A stretch of 34,245 nt of DNA from Chloroflexota bacterium (GCA_002722155.1 PBKS01000001.1:57399-91643), one strand, 5' to 3'. Counted from the first letter of the stretch, positions 8,819 to 18,128 are shown. Notes: generated from the letters alone by a model not told the origin. Made by a program: numbers and translations.

Positions 8819-9823
8819 GTGCCAAATCAAAAACCTAGAATCATGGTAATCGGAACCGGCGGCACCATAGGGGGCATTGGGCCTCATAGGCTTGACTACA
8901 CTGAATATGCAGAATTAGGCGAGAAATTCAAAATCCAACAGTCTTTAGACAGGATACCCGAGATTCATGCTGTAGCCTCCATAGAAAGTGAAGACCTCAT
9001 AAGTGTTGGGAGTCCAGCGATCGGCCCAAAAGAATGGCTCATTTTAACGAAAAGAATCAATGAACTTTTAAATCAAGCCGATATATCAGGGGTTGTAGTA
9101 ACTCATGGAACTGCCACACTAGAAGAAACCGCATTTTTCTTAAATTTGACCGTAAAGTCTGAAAAACCAGTCGTTATTACTGGCGCAATGCGACCTCCTA
9201 CAGCTTTCAGCACTGATGCAGATCTTAACCTGATAGACTCAATTAGAGTGGCGGCAAGCGTCGATTCAATGGGGAAGGGAGTCCTAACCGTTCTAAACAA
9301 TGAAATACATAGCGCCCGAGATGTGTACAAGGCAAATACTCTCCGAGTAGATACCTTCCGGGCGAACGAACTGGGATTTTTGGGTTATGCTGACTCCGAT
9401 GGAGAGGTTATTTTTTATAGAACCCCTACTCGCAAGCATACCCTGTCAACCGACTTTGATGTTAGAAACCTATCTATACTGCCAAGGGTGGATATCGTGT
9501 ACGCATTTGCCGGATCAGACAGCTTACTACTCGAGGCTGTCCGCAGGAATAAGTCCGATGGTTTAGTGATAACTGGATTTGGCTCAGGAACTTTACCCCC
9601 AGGTATGCTAGCAACAGGAGCTGACATGGCAAAAGAAGGGCTTCCTGTAGTTTTGGCCTCAAGATCTACCGCGGGAAGAACTGTCATAACACCACGAATC
9701 ACAAAATTAGGTTTCTTAGTCGCTGACAACCTTCATCCCCAAAAAGCGAGAATATTATTAATGCTAGGTCTAACTAAATCCAAAATTCATGATTACTTAC
9801 AACAAATGTTTACAGCCTATTGA
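8819..9823 (+). CDS. Asparaginase/glutaminase family protein with altered active site
   Basis: This 334-residue protein aligns along its length with type II L-asparaginases. The first nucleophile motif GTGGTIGG is present (Thr16, equivalent to E. coli AnsB Thr12), as are the second Thr (Thr98, AnsB Thr89) and the lysine of RDVYK (Lys171, AnsB Lys162). The invariant THGTDT is THGTAT here: the partner Asp90 is Ala99, from a GCC codon. The substrate-binding GSQD is GSPA. The protein may therefore act on another substrate or bind without classical turnover. No signal peptide is seen. The start GTG 8819 sits 5 bases after AAGGTGGT, a near-perfect ribosome-binding site; a GTG at 8810 is the alternative. 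It lies between the CoA-transferase and the epoxide hydrolase. Confidence 0.88.
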   Translation: MPNQKPRIMVIGTGGTIGGIGPHRLDYTEYAELGEKFKIQQSLDRIPEIHAVASIESEDLISVGSPAIGPKEWLILTKRINELLNQADISGVVVTHGTATLEETAFFLNLTVKSEKPVVITGAMRPPTAFSTDADLNLIDSIRVAASVDSMGKGVLTVLNNEIHSARDVYKANTLRVDTFRANELGFLGYADSDGEVIFYRTPTRKHTLSTDFDVRNLSILPRVDIVYAFAGSDSLLLEAVRRNKSDGLVITGFGSGTLPPGMLATGADMAKEGLPVVLASRSTAGRTVITPRITKLGFLVADNLHPQKARILLMLGLTKSKIHDYLQQMFTAY

Positions 9824-9852
9824 CAATCACCAATTTTGAAAAAGAAGGCAGG

Positions 9853-11013
9853 ATGACAAAGCAAGTGAAGAATTATGGGAATTCCACTCTCCCTCCCCAA
9901 ATAAGGTCAAGTATCGCTCACAGCGTTAATGGACTCGATATTCATTACCTTGAAGCCGGTTTTGAAAATAAAAATAATCCTCTAATAGTATTACTGCATG
10001 GGTTTCCTGAATTATGTTTTAGCTGGAGAAAGATCATGGTACCTCTATCCGAATTTGGCTATCATGTCGTGGCCCCGGACCAACGAGGCTTTGGAGCAAC
10101 CGCCGGATCTGACCGTTCATACACTTCCGACCTCTCATCCTATTACCAAATAAACCTCGTAAGAGATATATTAGGCCTCGTATCATTACTTGGATACACA
10201 AAGGTCAAAAGCGTCATCGGACATGATTCTGGTGCTGGTGTAGCCGGCTGGTCATCCCTAATACGACCAGATATATATGAATCTGTTGTTATGATGAGCG
10301 CTCCTTTCACAGGCCCTCCATCCGTACCATTCAATGTCACAAATAATTCTGAAGTAACCGGTTCCGATGAATTAGACATTGCCGGTGAACTAGCCCTACT
10401 AGAAAGACCTAGAAAACACTACCAGCACTATTATCGAACACCGGAGGCCAATTCCGACATCATGGGATCAAAGGATGGAGTATCAAATTTCATAAGAGCC
10501 TATTACCATCACAAGAGTGCAGATTGGAAGGAAAACCAGCCTTTCCGCCTATCCTCTTGGACAGCCAGAGATTTAGCACAGATGCCGACCTATTACATTA
10601 TGGATTTGGACGAAACTATGCCTGAGGCCGTGGCTAAACACATGCCAAATGCCCAGGAAATAGAATCCTGTAAATGGTTAACGGAGAGTGAGTTAGAGGT
10701 CTATGTGTCGGAGTACAGTCGGACTGGATTTCAAGGTGGCCTTAACTGGTACAGATCCAGCGGAAGCAAAGGCAATCGTCAGACCTTGGAACTTTTTTCG
10801 GGAATGAAAATAAATGCACCTTCTATGTTTGTCTCAGGTAGACAAGATTGGGGAATTTATCAGAGGCCTGGAGCAATAGATAAAATGAAAGATTCTATTT
10901 GTACAAATATTGATGAAATTCAATTGGTTGATAACGCGGGCCATTGGGTCCAACAGGAACAGCCTGAAAATGTTCTGAATTTACTAGCTGCTTTTCTGTC
11001 TAAACTTGATTAA
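9853..11013 (+). CDS. Alpha/beta-hydrolase, epoxide hydrolase-like
   Basis: This 386-residue hydrolase has the epoxide-hydrolase layout. HGFPE (about residues 49-53) gives the oxyanion region and GHDSGA gives an Asp nucleophile at 125. A cap domain contains NWYR, where the Tyr normally polarises the epoxide. The late Asp in SGRQDWG and the His in NAGHWVQQEQPE complete the triad. It should open epoxides to diols, possibly those made by flavin monooxygenases. ATG 9853 has GAAGGCAGG just before it. A TTG at 9820 overlapping the previous stop would add 11 residues. The stop shares TTAA with the stop of the convergent aldolase gene. Confidence 0.87.
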   Translation: MTKQVKNYGNSTLPPQIRSSIAHSVNGLDIHYLEAGFENKNNPLIVLLHGFPELCFSWRKIMVPLSEFGYHVVAPDQRGFGATAGSDRSYTSDLSSYYQINLVRDILGLVSLLGYTKVKSVIGHDSGAGVAGWSSLIRPDIYESVVMMSAPFTGPPSVPFNVTNNSEVTGSDELDIAGELALLERPRKHYQHYYRTPEANSDIMGSKDGVSNFIRAYYHHKSADWKENQPFRLSSWTARDLAQMPTYYIMDLDETMPEAVAKHMPNAQEIESCKWLTESELEVYVSEYSRTGFQGGLNWYRSSGSKGNRQTLELFSGMKINAPSMFVSGRQDWGIYQRPGAIDKMKDSICTNIDEIQLVDNAGHWVQQEQPENVLNLLAAFLSKLD

Positions 11014-11780
11014 CCTGTTCTCAAAGTCGCCAATCCTTTTTCCGCACCTTCTAGCAAAAATCCAAGGTCAGAGTTGTACATGATTACCTGCATTCCTTTT
11101 TGCTTCCACCCATTCAATTTTTCCAAGTTACCCATGTGTATCCCTGGAGCGATTCCAAGTTCTATGGATACATCAATTACTTTTTGTATTGCCTCCATGA
11201 CTTTAGGATGAGAAGTTTGACCAGCAACACCATAGGATAAGGACAAATCCTCGGGGCCTACAATAGCAACATCAATTCCATTAACTGAAAGTATTTCTTC
11301 CAAATTTTCAATCGCAACTTTCCTCTCAATTTGAGCAATCGCGACAGTATCTTCATTCTGAACGTCAACAAACTTAGCAAGGTCCATAGACTCATAATCA
11401 GAATGGGGAGCGTCGGAAGATAAGCCTCTGACTCCTTGGGGAGGATATTTCATAAAACTAACCAACGTCTCTAAATCACTAACCTTCTCCACTCTAGGAA
11501 GCATCAATCCCATAGCCCCAGAATCCAGATATCCAGCAATAAGACTGTAGTCAAGGTTTCTAACCCGAACCAGTGAGGAAATTTCCTCTAGGCGCCCAAC
11601 CCTCAAAATATTTCTCACGCTCCCTTGATCATATGGCCCATGCTCACAATCAATCATGAAGAAATCAAATCCAGCCCTCTTAAAGATTTGTGCCGCGGTG
11701 GGATTGATCATCTCCTGGAGCATAGTTCCATAAATTCGGTCCCCTGCTTGCAGTTTCTTTTTCATATCGTTTCTAAGCAT
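11010..11780 (-). CDS. HpcH/HpaI family aldolase (first copy)
   Basis: This 256-residue protein belongs to the class II, metal-dependent HpcH/HpaI aldolases, which cleave 4-hydroxy-2-oxo acids to pyruvate or a related oxo acid plus an aldehyde. Canonical landmarks are IDCEHGPYD (catalytic His), SSLVRVRN (Arg), AQIERKVAIENLEEIL (metal Glu) and GPEDLSLSYG (metal Asp). The start has GAGGT just upstream on the minus strand. It is convergent with the epoxide hydrolase, with a 4-base overlap of stop codons. It is the most canonical of the three paralogues in the window. The natural substrate is unknown. Confidence 0.92.
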   Translation of the reverse strand: MLRNDMKKKLQAGDRIYGTMLQEMINPTAAQIFKRAGFDFFMIDCEHGPYDQGSVRNILRVGRLEEISSLVRVRNLDYSLIAGYLDSGAMGLMLPRVEKVSDLETLVSFMKYPPQGVRGLSSDAPHSDYESMDLAKFVDVQNEDTVAIAQIERKVAIENLEEILSVNGIDVAIVGPEDLSLSYGVAGQTSHPKVMEAIQKVIDVSIELGIAPGIHMGNLEKLNGWKQKGMQVIMYNSDLGFLLEGAEKGLATLRTG

Positions 11781-11898
11781 TTGTACCTCTACTGGATGAA
11801 CTACAGGAATATGCTCATTTTGTATATCATGTCTGATTATAGCCGGAGAGGAATACCTTCTGCATTTCGTATAGCAACAAACATGAAAGGGAAATTAC

Positions 11899-12744
11899 AT
11901 GGGTAAGGATTCAATTTGGAAGCAATTAGAAGAAAACCTAAAAAATAAATTGGCCTCTTTTGAAGGTGTTGCCGGATTATCGGTAAAAAGCCTCACGGGT
12001 GATGAGGCTTTATCTATCAAGGGAAATGAAGTCTTCCCCACAGCATCAACGATAAAAATACATATCCTGACGAAACTATTTTCTATGGAAGAAGAAGGGC
12101 AGATAAATTTATCAAAAAGGGTAAGATTCACTGAGAGTATGTATGGATCAGGAAGCGGCGTGATTCATTTCCTAGAAAATGTCCCCGAGTTCACCATTTT
12201 GGATGTAGCTATACTGATGATGCTTGTTTCAGATAATACAGCAACCAATTTTTGTATCGACTTAGCCGGAATGGAAGACATCAATGATTTAATCCAAGAC
12301 ATGGGCCTAGTTGAAACCAAGCTACGTCGTAAAATGATGGATCCAGCAGCAATCAATCGAGGCAATGAAAATATATCTACCCCAAATGAATTAGTAGCGA
12401 TTATGCAAAAACTTCATGATGGTATTCCATCAAAATCAGTATCAAAGCAAGTCTTAAGGATAATGAGCAAACCAAAATCTGCTTATATCAACAAAGCTAT
12501 TGGCTCCGATATAACAATTGCCAACAAACCAGGTGGCATGGATAAAGTTCGAGGAGATACCGGAATAGTTTATCTATCAAATAACCCGTATGCAGTTTCT
12601 ATCATGAGCAATTTTTCTATGGTAGATTCAATATCTCAAGAAAATTTCATTATTGATGTAATAAGAACAATCCATAAATCCATGGAAATCCTAGATCAAA
12701 CCAATGAATTTGGGCTGGGCTTACCAAAAACTTTGCCTCTCTAG
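11899..12744 (+). CDS. Serine hydrolase, class A beta-lactamase-like fold
   Basis: This 281-residue protein has three active-site elements of the beta-lactamase/transpeptidase superfamily in order: Ser50-x-x-Lys53 (STIK), Ser111-Asp-Asn (SDN), and Lys210-Pro-Gly-Gly in place of KTG. The Omega-loop glutamate that deacylates class A beta-lactamases (ExxLN) is not evident, so true penicillin hydrolysis is doubtful. No signal peptide is visible, which is odd for this superfamily and suggests a cytosolic esterase, amidase or peptidase. AAGGG stands about 7 bases before the ATG. An aldo/keto reductase gene follows after 9 bases, suggesting co-transcription. The substrate is unknown. Confidence 0.82.
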   Translation: MGKDSIWKQLEENLKNKLASFEGVAGLSVKSLTGDEALSIKGNEVFPTASTIKIHILTKLFSMEEEGQINLSKRVRFTESMYGSGSGVIHFLENVPEFTILDVAILMMLVSDNTATNFCIDLAGMEDINDLIQDMGLVETKLRRKMMDPAAINRGNENISTPNELVAIMQKLHDGIPSKSVSKQVLRIMSKPKSAYINKAIGSDITIANKPGGMDKVRGDTGIVYLSNNPYAVSIMSNFSMVDSISQENFIIDVIRTIHKSMEILDQTNEFGLGLPKTLPL

Positions 12745-12753
12745 AGTAATACA

Positions 12754-13710
12754 ATGGAAAAAAGAACATTAGGCAATTCTGATTTAAAAGTATCCACTAT
12801 ATGTTTTGGTGCATGGCCTATCGGGGGAGGCATGGGAAGAGTAGATCCAAAAGAGGCGGTGAACTCCATCCACGCCGCACTAGATGCAGGTATAACATTC
12901 ATTGATACTGCTGAAGGCTATCAAACTAGTGAGTCTATATTAGGAAAGGCACTAAAAGGTAAAAGAAATTCGGTGATTCTAGCCTCTAAATTGTCGGGAC
13001 CAGATCATTCGGAAGAACATATTCGAAAAGCTATAGAGAACAGTTTATGCGCATTAGATACCGAATATATTGACCTCTACCAACTTCACACACCTCAGCC
13101 CAAATGGCCCATAAAGAACACAATGGCAATTCTCTCTGACCTAAAAGCTCAAGGAAAAATCAGGCATATCGGGATATCTAACTTTACTTCAGTGCAAACT
13201 GCCGAAGCATTGGAATTTGGCTCAATCATTAGCTCTCAGCCTCGTTACAACATGTTATTCCGCCAAGAAGATCCTACTTTGGAATTTTGCAGGAAAACTC
13301 AGATAGGGGTCATTCCTCATTCAGTTTTAGCCAAGGGTTTGCTAGGTGGTAAATACCAACCCGGACACGTGTTTGCTTGCGATGACGAAAGAAGATTGTT
13401 TAATTTTTTTCAAGGCGGGTTATTTGAAAAAATATTCGGGATAACTCAAGAATTGGAAGAGTGGTCAAAAAGCCGTGGCAGAGATTTAATACAATTAGCA
13501 ATCGCATGGGTTCTAGCAAATCCCGCTGTCACCTCCGCTATAGTAGGAATGAAATCAACCAATCAAGTCGAAAATGTGACAAAAGCTTCCACATGGGTAC
13601 TGACTACCGACGAATTGTACGAAGTTGAAACTATTATGGGAAATCTAAGACCAGAATGGATCAAAGATCAGATACCAAAGGAAACCTGCTATAGATTCGG
13701 CACCGACTAG
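12754..13710 (+). CDS. Aldo/keto reductase
   Basis: This 318-residue cytosolic enzyme should reduce aldehydes or ketones with NADPH. The catalytic tetrad can be read as Asp51 (FIDTAEGY), Tyr56, Lys79 (ILASKLSG) and His112 (LYQLHTPQP). The GISNF motif and the C-terminal IVGMKSTNQVEN cofactor-binding region are present. Length fits the family. It follows the serine hydrolase by 9 bases, with little ribosome-binding signal of its own, so translation may be coupled. It resembles the YajO/general-stress type of AKR, but the substrate cannot be read. Confidence 0.93.
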   Translation: MEKRTLGNSDLKVSTICFGAWPIGGGMGRVDPKEAVNSIHAALDAGITFIDTAEGYQTSESILGKALKGKRNSVILASKLSGPDHSEEHIRKAIENSLCALDTEYIDLYQLHTPQPKWPIKNTMAILSDLKAQGKIRHIGISNFTSVQTAEALEFGSIISSQPRYNMLFRQEDPTLEFCRKTQIGVIPHSVLAKGLLGGKYQPGHVFACDDERRLFNFFQGGLFEKIFGITQELEEWSKSRGRDLIQLAIAWVLANPAVTSAIVGMKSTNQVENVTKASTWVLTTDELYEVETIMGNLRPEWIKDQIPKETCYRFGTD

Positions 13711-13828
13711 ATTTACATATATTAATAAATTCCTGCTTTAATGTTTGTAGGAAATCTATCCCATTCTTTACAATCAAGATGTTGACTTTGCGGAACACAA
13801 TAAGTTTCCAGAAAAAAGGGGGGGTGAA

Positions 13829-14632
13829 ATGTCTAAACTTCAGAACAAAGTTGCTGTGATAACAGGCGGTGCAGGAGGCATTGGACAAGCGGCCGGGAAA
13901 ATTTTTGCGGAAGAGGGGGCTCATGTAGTTTTGGTTGATTTAAACGAATCGGACTTAGAGAACACGGTTAAGTCAATCGGAGATGAAAATATAAGTTATG
14001 TTGCGGCAGATACAACAGATCCAGTACAAGTGCAAAGATTTGTAAATGCCGCTGTTGAGCGTCATGGCGGGATTGACATATTTGTGGCAAACGCAGGAAT
14101 AGAAGGAAAAGTGAGCTCAATAATTGACACTCCTGAAGATATGTTTGACAAGGTAATGTCTGTGAACGTTAAAGGAGTATGGTTAGGACTGAAATATGTT
14201 ATGCCTGTAATGCGAGAGAGAGGAGGCGGAAGTATTGTAATTACATCGTCCACCGCTGGGGTCAAAGGATCAGCAGGTATGGCACCATACGCTACTAGCA
14301 AACATGCCGTTATTGGACTCATGCGTACTGCGGCAATGGAAGGGGCTTCCATGGGGATTAGAGTAAACACAGTTAATCCAGCTCCAATACAAACTAGAAT
14401 GATGCGTTCTATAGAAGAACAGAGAGTATCTGAAGGAAAACAAGGTTTCAGCACCGTAGAAGAAGCCCAGATAGCTGTAGCAGCTGGAAATCCATTGAGA
14501 CGATATGGGGAACCCGAAGAAGTCGCTAGGCTTATGATGTTTTTGTCCAGCGATGAAAGCAGTTTCTGCAATGGCGGAGTTTATATGGTTGACGGGGGTA
14601 CCTCAGCGGGGCAAAACTCGTTTGGCAGATAA
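13829..14632 (+). CDS. Short-chain dehydrogenase/reductase, NAD-type
   Basis: This 267-residue classical SDR has the cofactor motif TGGAGGIG (residues 12-19), NAG at 88-90, structural Asn113, and the triad Ser141-Tyr154-Lys158. Asp37 at the end of the second strand (VLVDLNE) favours NAD(H) over NADP(H). The C-terminus ends with the usual NGGVYMVDGG. The gene has a very purine-rich leader (a run of seven G residues, then TGAA) before its ATG. It precedes an MFS exporter-type gene by 23 bases. It probably oxidises a secondary alcohol in a catabolic pathway. Confidence 0.94.
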   Translation: MSKLQNKVAVITGGAGGIGQAAGKIFAEEGAHVVLVDLNESDLENTVKSIGDENISYVAADTTDPVQVQRFVNAAVERHGGIDIFVANAGIEGKVSSIIDTPEDMFDKVMSVNVKGVWLGLKYVMPVMRERGGGSIVITSSTAGVKGSAGMAPYATSKHAVIGLMRTAAMEGASMGIRVNTVNPAPIQTRMMRSIEEQRVSEGKQGFSTVEEAQIAVAAGNPLRRYGEPEEVARLMMFLSSDESSFCNGGVYMVDGGTSAGQNSFGR

Positions 14633-14655
14633 TTTGTCTATCATTTGGAGTTAAA

Positions 14656-15864
14656 TTGCTAACTAGAATTTTAAATTCACCCGTAGTCAAATCACGCGAT
14701 TTTAAATTACTGGCCGGAGCAGCTTTTTTCGAAAACGTGACCCGCGGGGAAAACGTTTTACTCGGTTGGGTAATTCTCGAGCTTACCAACTCTCCTTTTA
14801 TGGTAGGGCTGGCTTTGGGAATCCGGCACGCTCCCGCATTCTTCCTAGGCATCACCGCCGGTACTATTTCGGACATCATCGATAGGAGACGACTTATCCA
14901 GACCCTCATGGCTGGTGCAATATTAGTCGCATTTGTGATGGGGTGTTTATTGTTCACGGATAACGCGGCCCTATGGCATTTACTTCTTATTCCCGCTATT
15001 GGAGGCACTATCCATATGATGTCGAATACTATCAATCGAAGTTTTGTCATTGATTTGGTCGGTCATGAACATGGATTACAAGGCATGTCTTATCTTGGGC
15101 TATCCATGCGTACTGGAGGGCTTGTCGGGGCTTTGCTGGTGGGTTATGTACTGGCAGAATGGGGGGCCGGAGCGGGATATTTTGTAATATCCATTGGCTG
15201 CCTTTGTGCATTTTTAATATTGATATTAATCAAGTCCCCCGGAGATTCAGCTCCTTCACGAACAGGAAACTTCACTAATGGCTTTTCTGAGCTCTGGAAG
15301 GAATTGAAACGTAACAGTACCCTGTCGGCCCTAGTCTTATTAGTAATGTGCGTTGAATTACTAGGATTCACCTCACAGGCTTTATTGCCCAGCGTAGCCC
15401 GTGACATATGGAATATGGGTCCAGGAGGATTAGGAATATTGAACGCCTTCAATTCAGCAGGAGGCATTTTAGGAATCGCTTTAATTTCATTATTTGGAAA
15501 AGGAGGAAGACAAGGACTGGGATTTATTATCGTTTTACATGTTTTTGGCATATCATTGCTTGTTCTTGGTTGGGCGCCTTCGCTGTATGTAGCTATTCTA
15601 GCGATCACAGCTATGAGTGGTTGCATGGCCCTTTCGGATTTATTTTCCCAAACATTGCTGCAAAGATTAGTTCCTAATGACTTAAGAGGTAGAGCGATGG
15701 GAGCCTGGACAACAGCGGTTGGAACTGCCCCAATAGGAAACTTAGAAATAGGTGCTTTAGCTTCGGTATTAGGTGTTACAGCTGCTCTATCAATACACGG
15801 AGGGGTTCTACTTCTTTTAGCCGTAGTAACATTGGGGGCCTTTCGCACCTTAAGAAAAATATAA
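14656..15864 (+). CDS. MFS transporter
   Basis: This 402-residue polytopic membrane protein has about twelve hydrophobic segments and belongs to the major facilitator superfamily, closest in style to the MFS_3/EntS-like group. The loop after helix 2 carries GTISDIIDRRRLIQ, the MFS motif A region, and the second half carries NDLRGRAMGAW. The start is TTG at 14656, 5 bases after a GGAG ribosome-binding site; no ATG is available near the first helix. It follows the SDR gene by 23 bases, so it probably exports or imports a compound handled by that enzyme set. Confidence 0.9.
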   Translation: MLTRILNSPVVKSRDFKLLAGAAFFENVTRGENVLLGWVILELTNSPFMVGLALGIRHAPAFFLGITAGTISDIIDRRRLIQTLMAGAILVAFVMGCLLFTDNAALWHLLLIPAIGGTIHMMSNTINRSFVIDLVGHEHGLQGMSYLGLSMRTGGLVGALLVGYVLAEWGAGAGYFVISIGCLCAFLILILIKSPGDSAPSRTGNFTNGFSELWKELKRNSTLSALVLLVMCVELLGFTSQALLPSVARDIWNMGPGGLGILNAFNSAGGILGIALISLFGKGGRQGLGFIIVLHVFGISLLVLGWAPSLYVAILAITAMSGCMALSDLFSQTLLQRLVPNDLRGRAMGAWTTAVGTAPIGNLEIGALASVLGVTAALSIHGGVLLLLAVVTLGAFRTLRKI

Positions 15865-16023
15865 CCTGATTAATAAATCTGACTGAAAATTGCCATATAT
15901 CATGCAAATCCAAAGGTGCAGGGAAACAATAGAGGTAATTTATTAACATCAATAATGTTAGTATAGCTTTCCTTATATTCATGAATTTAGAGCTATAAAG
16001 TCCAGAGGCATTTAGGAGGAAAT

Positions 16024-16968
16024 ATGGGCCTTAAAGAACGAACACCGACTACAGTACAAGAATATTTGGACTATAAAACTAGATTTAGCAATTGGGGGAG
16101 ATGGGGAGATGATGATCAGTTTGGGACACTTAACAATATAAACCCTAGTTTAATAAAAGAAGCTGCCAGCCTTATCAAAACGGGGAGGACTGTTTCATGT
16201 GCAAACCCTTTGGCAACGCAGTCTGTAATTCCCGATCCTAGTAGAAACCCCAAACCAGCGGATCACAACATGTCGGTCCATGGAACAGGTTCTGGAGATT
16301 ACATTGGCGTCTCTTATCACGGGTTTGTAAACACACACATTGACGCACTATGCCACTTCTTTACTAAAAGTGTAGAAGAAGGAGGACGTCTCTATAACGA
16401 TAAAGACCCAGCTCTTGTAACAAAATCAGGAGCTAAAAGTCATTCAATAGAAAACTGGAAAGACGGTATAGTGACCAGAGGGGTTTTATATGACATCCCC
16501 AAATTTAGAGGGACTGATTTTGTTGAATTTGATAAACCAGTGGAAGGTTGGGAACTAGAAGATTGGGCAAAAAGCCAAGGAATAACTCCTCAACAAGGAG
16601 ATGCTGTTTTAATAAGGTCTGGTTATAAATCGTTTTGGGAGGCAAATCCAGATTTAAAAATGACATTCCCTCCTAACACTCCTGGTAATGCTCCTTCAAT
16701 AATTGAATTTCTCCATAATACAGATGCTTCATTATTAGGCTGGGACCTTCAAGAATCTGGGCACAGAGACTACGACTATCCTGCGAGGATAGCTGTTCAT
16801 GAGGTGATCATACCTCACATGGGAATGCCAATTCTAGACAATGCGGATTTTGATCGATTAGCAAACACTTGCGAAGATTTGGACAGATACACCTTCCATC
16901 TGACAATAGCTCCGCTAGTAGTGGAAGGCGGTACCGGGTCACCTGTAAATCCAATCGCTACATTCTAG
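16024..16968 (+). CDS. Cyclase family protein (kynurenine formamidase-like metal hydrolase)
   Basis: This 314-residue protein belongs to the cyclase/KynB-like metal-dependent hydrolase family. The metal-binding pattern is seen as His99, His105, Asp107 and His111 in HGFVNTHIDALCHF, a variant of HxGTHxDxPxHF with Asn for Gly. A second conserved part is LLGWDLQESGH followed by AVHEVIIPHMG. Long members of this family (about 300 residues) hydrolyse amides or lactones; kynurenine formamidase itself is usually shorter. A strong AGGAGG lies just before the ATG. It is probably transcribed alone. Confidence 0.88.
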   Translation: MGLKERTPTTVQEYLDYKTRFSNWGRWGDDDQFGTLNNINPSLIKEAASLIKTGRTVSCANPLATQSVIPDPSRNPKPADHNMSVHGTGSGDYIGVSYHGFVNTHIDALCHFFTKSVEEGGRLYNDKDPALVTKSGAKSHSIENWKDGIVTRGVLYDIPKFRGTDFVEFDKPVEGWELEDWAKSQGITPQQGDAVLIRSGYKSFWEANPDLKMTFPPNTPGNAPSIIEFLHNTDASLLGWDLQESGHRDYDYPARIAVHEVIIPHMGMPILDNADFDRLANTCEDLDRYTFHLTIAPLVVEGGTGSPVNPIATF

Positions 16969-16973
16969 GTAAG

Positions 16974-17022
16974 AGAATATTTGTATTTCTCATAACCTAT
17001 TTCAAGGTCAGGAAAATATTCT
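16974..17022 (+). terminator. Possible hairpin after the cyclase gene
   Basis: AGAATATTT (16974-16982) is perfectly complementary to AAATATTCT (17014-17022), 9 base pairs with a 31-base loop, beginning 5 bases after the stop. The stem is AT-rich and has no T-run, so it is a weak candidate. Confidence 0.25.
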
Positions 17023-17099
17023 TAGGAAGCTATACCAAAAGATATACTCATCAACTGCTCAAACAGAATAGTTCAATATGAAGCTTTGTGATTCGGTTA

Positions 17100-18128
17100 T
17101 TAATCCATCGTCAAAACGACTTTCCCTGTTTCACCCGAAATGAAAGCATCATACGCCCGCTGGGCCTCTTTGAGCCCAAAAGTATGTGTGATTAATTTAT
17201 CCATAGGAGATTGCCTTTGTACGACAAAATTTGCCACTTCGCTCAAACCAGCCTGGCTAAATGTCCATGACCCTAATATTGTTAACTGTTTATGAATTAT
17301 TTGAGCACTGACGTCAAAGGTGGTGGTATTGCCCTCTCCGACAAAACATACTTTCCCCCAATACCTAGCACTATCAACGGCCTGAATTCTTACTTCTGGT
17401 ATCCCGGTAGCATCCAAAGTGCAGTTGGCACCTACTCCTGATGTGAGTTCTCTAATAACCTGTTCTGCATTGTGGGAAGAAGAATCTATTACCTCACTAG
17501 CCCCTAATTCTTTAGCTAAGCTCAGCCTATATGGAGATATGTCGACCGCTATCACCCGTGCCCCTAGCTGTGCAGCAAACATGGTAGCCGAAAGGCCAAC
17601 AGGCCCTTGACCAAATATAGCTACCGTATCCAAGCCTGTAGGATTCAATCTCTTCACCGCATGAAAAGCAGTGCCAGTACCACACGAACACGCGGCTGCG
17701 GAAACGAAATCAAGACCTTCTGGTATGGGAATACATGTATAAGCCGGAACAAGCATGTATTCCTGATGCCCACCATGTGCTGTCGACCCATAAACCTCAT
17801 GAGAAACCAAGCACATTTGAGTGTATCCGGTAAGACACATGGAGCACTTCCTACAACCCGTGTAATGGTGCATCATAACCCTATCTCCTACGGACAGTCC
17901 TTCCACATCAGCGCCTAATTCGGCAACAATACCCACCGGTTCGTGGCCAGGTACCTTCAATTCTGACTTTACGGGTTTCTCGGACTTAGCAGCTCGAAAA
18001 TTTTTCAGATCGCTCCCGCAAACACCGGATGCTTTCATTTCAAGAAGCACCTCCCCCGCAGCAGGTATCAATTTATCAATGTCAAAGGCCTCTACAACAG
18101 AATCACCAGTGAAAAATAGCCCCTTCAT
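17100..18128 (-). CDS. Zinc-dependent alcohol dehydrogenase (MDR family)
   Basis: This 342-residue enzyme of the medium-chain dehydrogenase family oxidises alcohols or polyols with NAD(P). Catalytic zinc ligands are Cys37 (GVCGSD) and His62-Glu63 (GHEPVG). Structural zinc ligands are Cys92, Cys95, Cys98 and Cys106. The Rossmann motif is GQGPVGL, followed by VIAVDISPYR, whose Asp suggests NAD. AGAGG lies upstream of the ATG on the minus strand. It follows the FlK-like thioesterase by 70 bases on the same strand. The neighbouring divergent haloalkane dehalogenase would release a primary or secondary alcohol, an attractive substrate for this enzyme, but that link is inference. Confidence 0.93.
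   Translation of the reverse strand: MKGLFFTGDSVVEAFDIDKLIPAAGEVLLEMKASGVCGSDLKNFRAAKSEKPVKSELKVPGHEPVGIVAELGADVEGLSVGDRVMMHHYTGCRKCSMCLTGYTQMCLVSHEVYGSTAHGGHQEYMLVPAYTCIPIPEGLDFVSAAACSCGTGTAFHAVKRLNPTGLDTVAIFGQGPVGLSATMFAAQLGARVIAVDISPYRLSLAKELGASEVIDSSSHNAEQVIRELTSGVGANCTLDATGIPEVRIQAVDSARYWGKVCFVGEGNTTTFDVSAQIIHKQLTILGSWTFSQAGLSEVANFVVQRQSPMDKLITHTFGLKEAQRAYDAFISGETGKVVLTMD

Noticed and set aside
11899-12744. A true class A beta-lactamase conferring drug resistance.
   Set aside because: There is no signal peptide, no Omega-loop Glu, and KPG replaces KTG, so only the fold family is supported.
14062-15050. Long minus-strand frames across the SDR and MFS genes.
   Set aside because: They overlap genes with full catalytic or membrane signatures on the plus strand and show no motif of their own.
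15144-15848. A 234-codon minus-strand frame inside the MFS gene at 14656.
   Set aside because: It is an antisense shadow of a well-supported transporter; composition is Pro/Lys/Asn-rich and there is no start signal.
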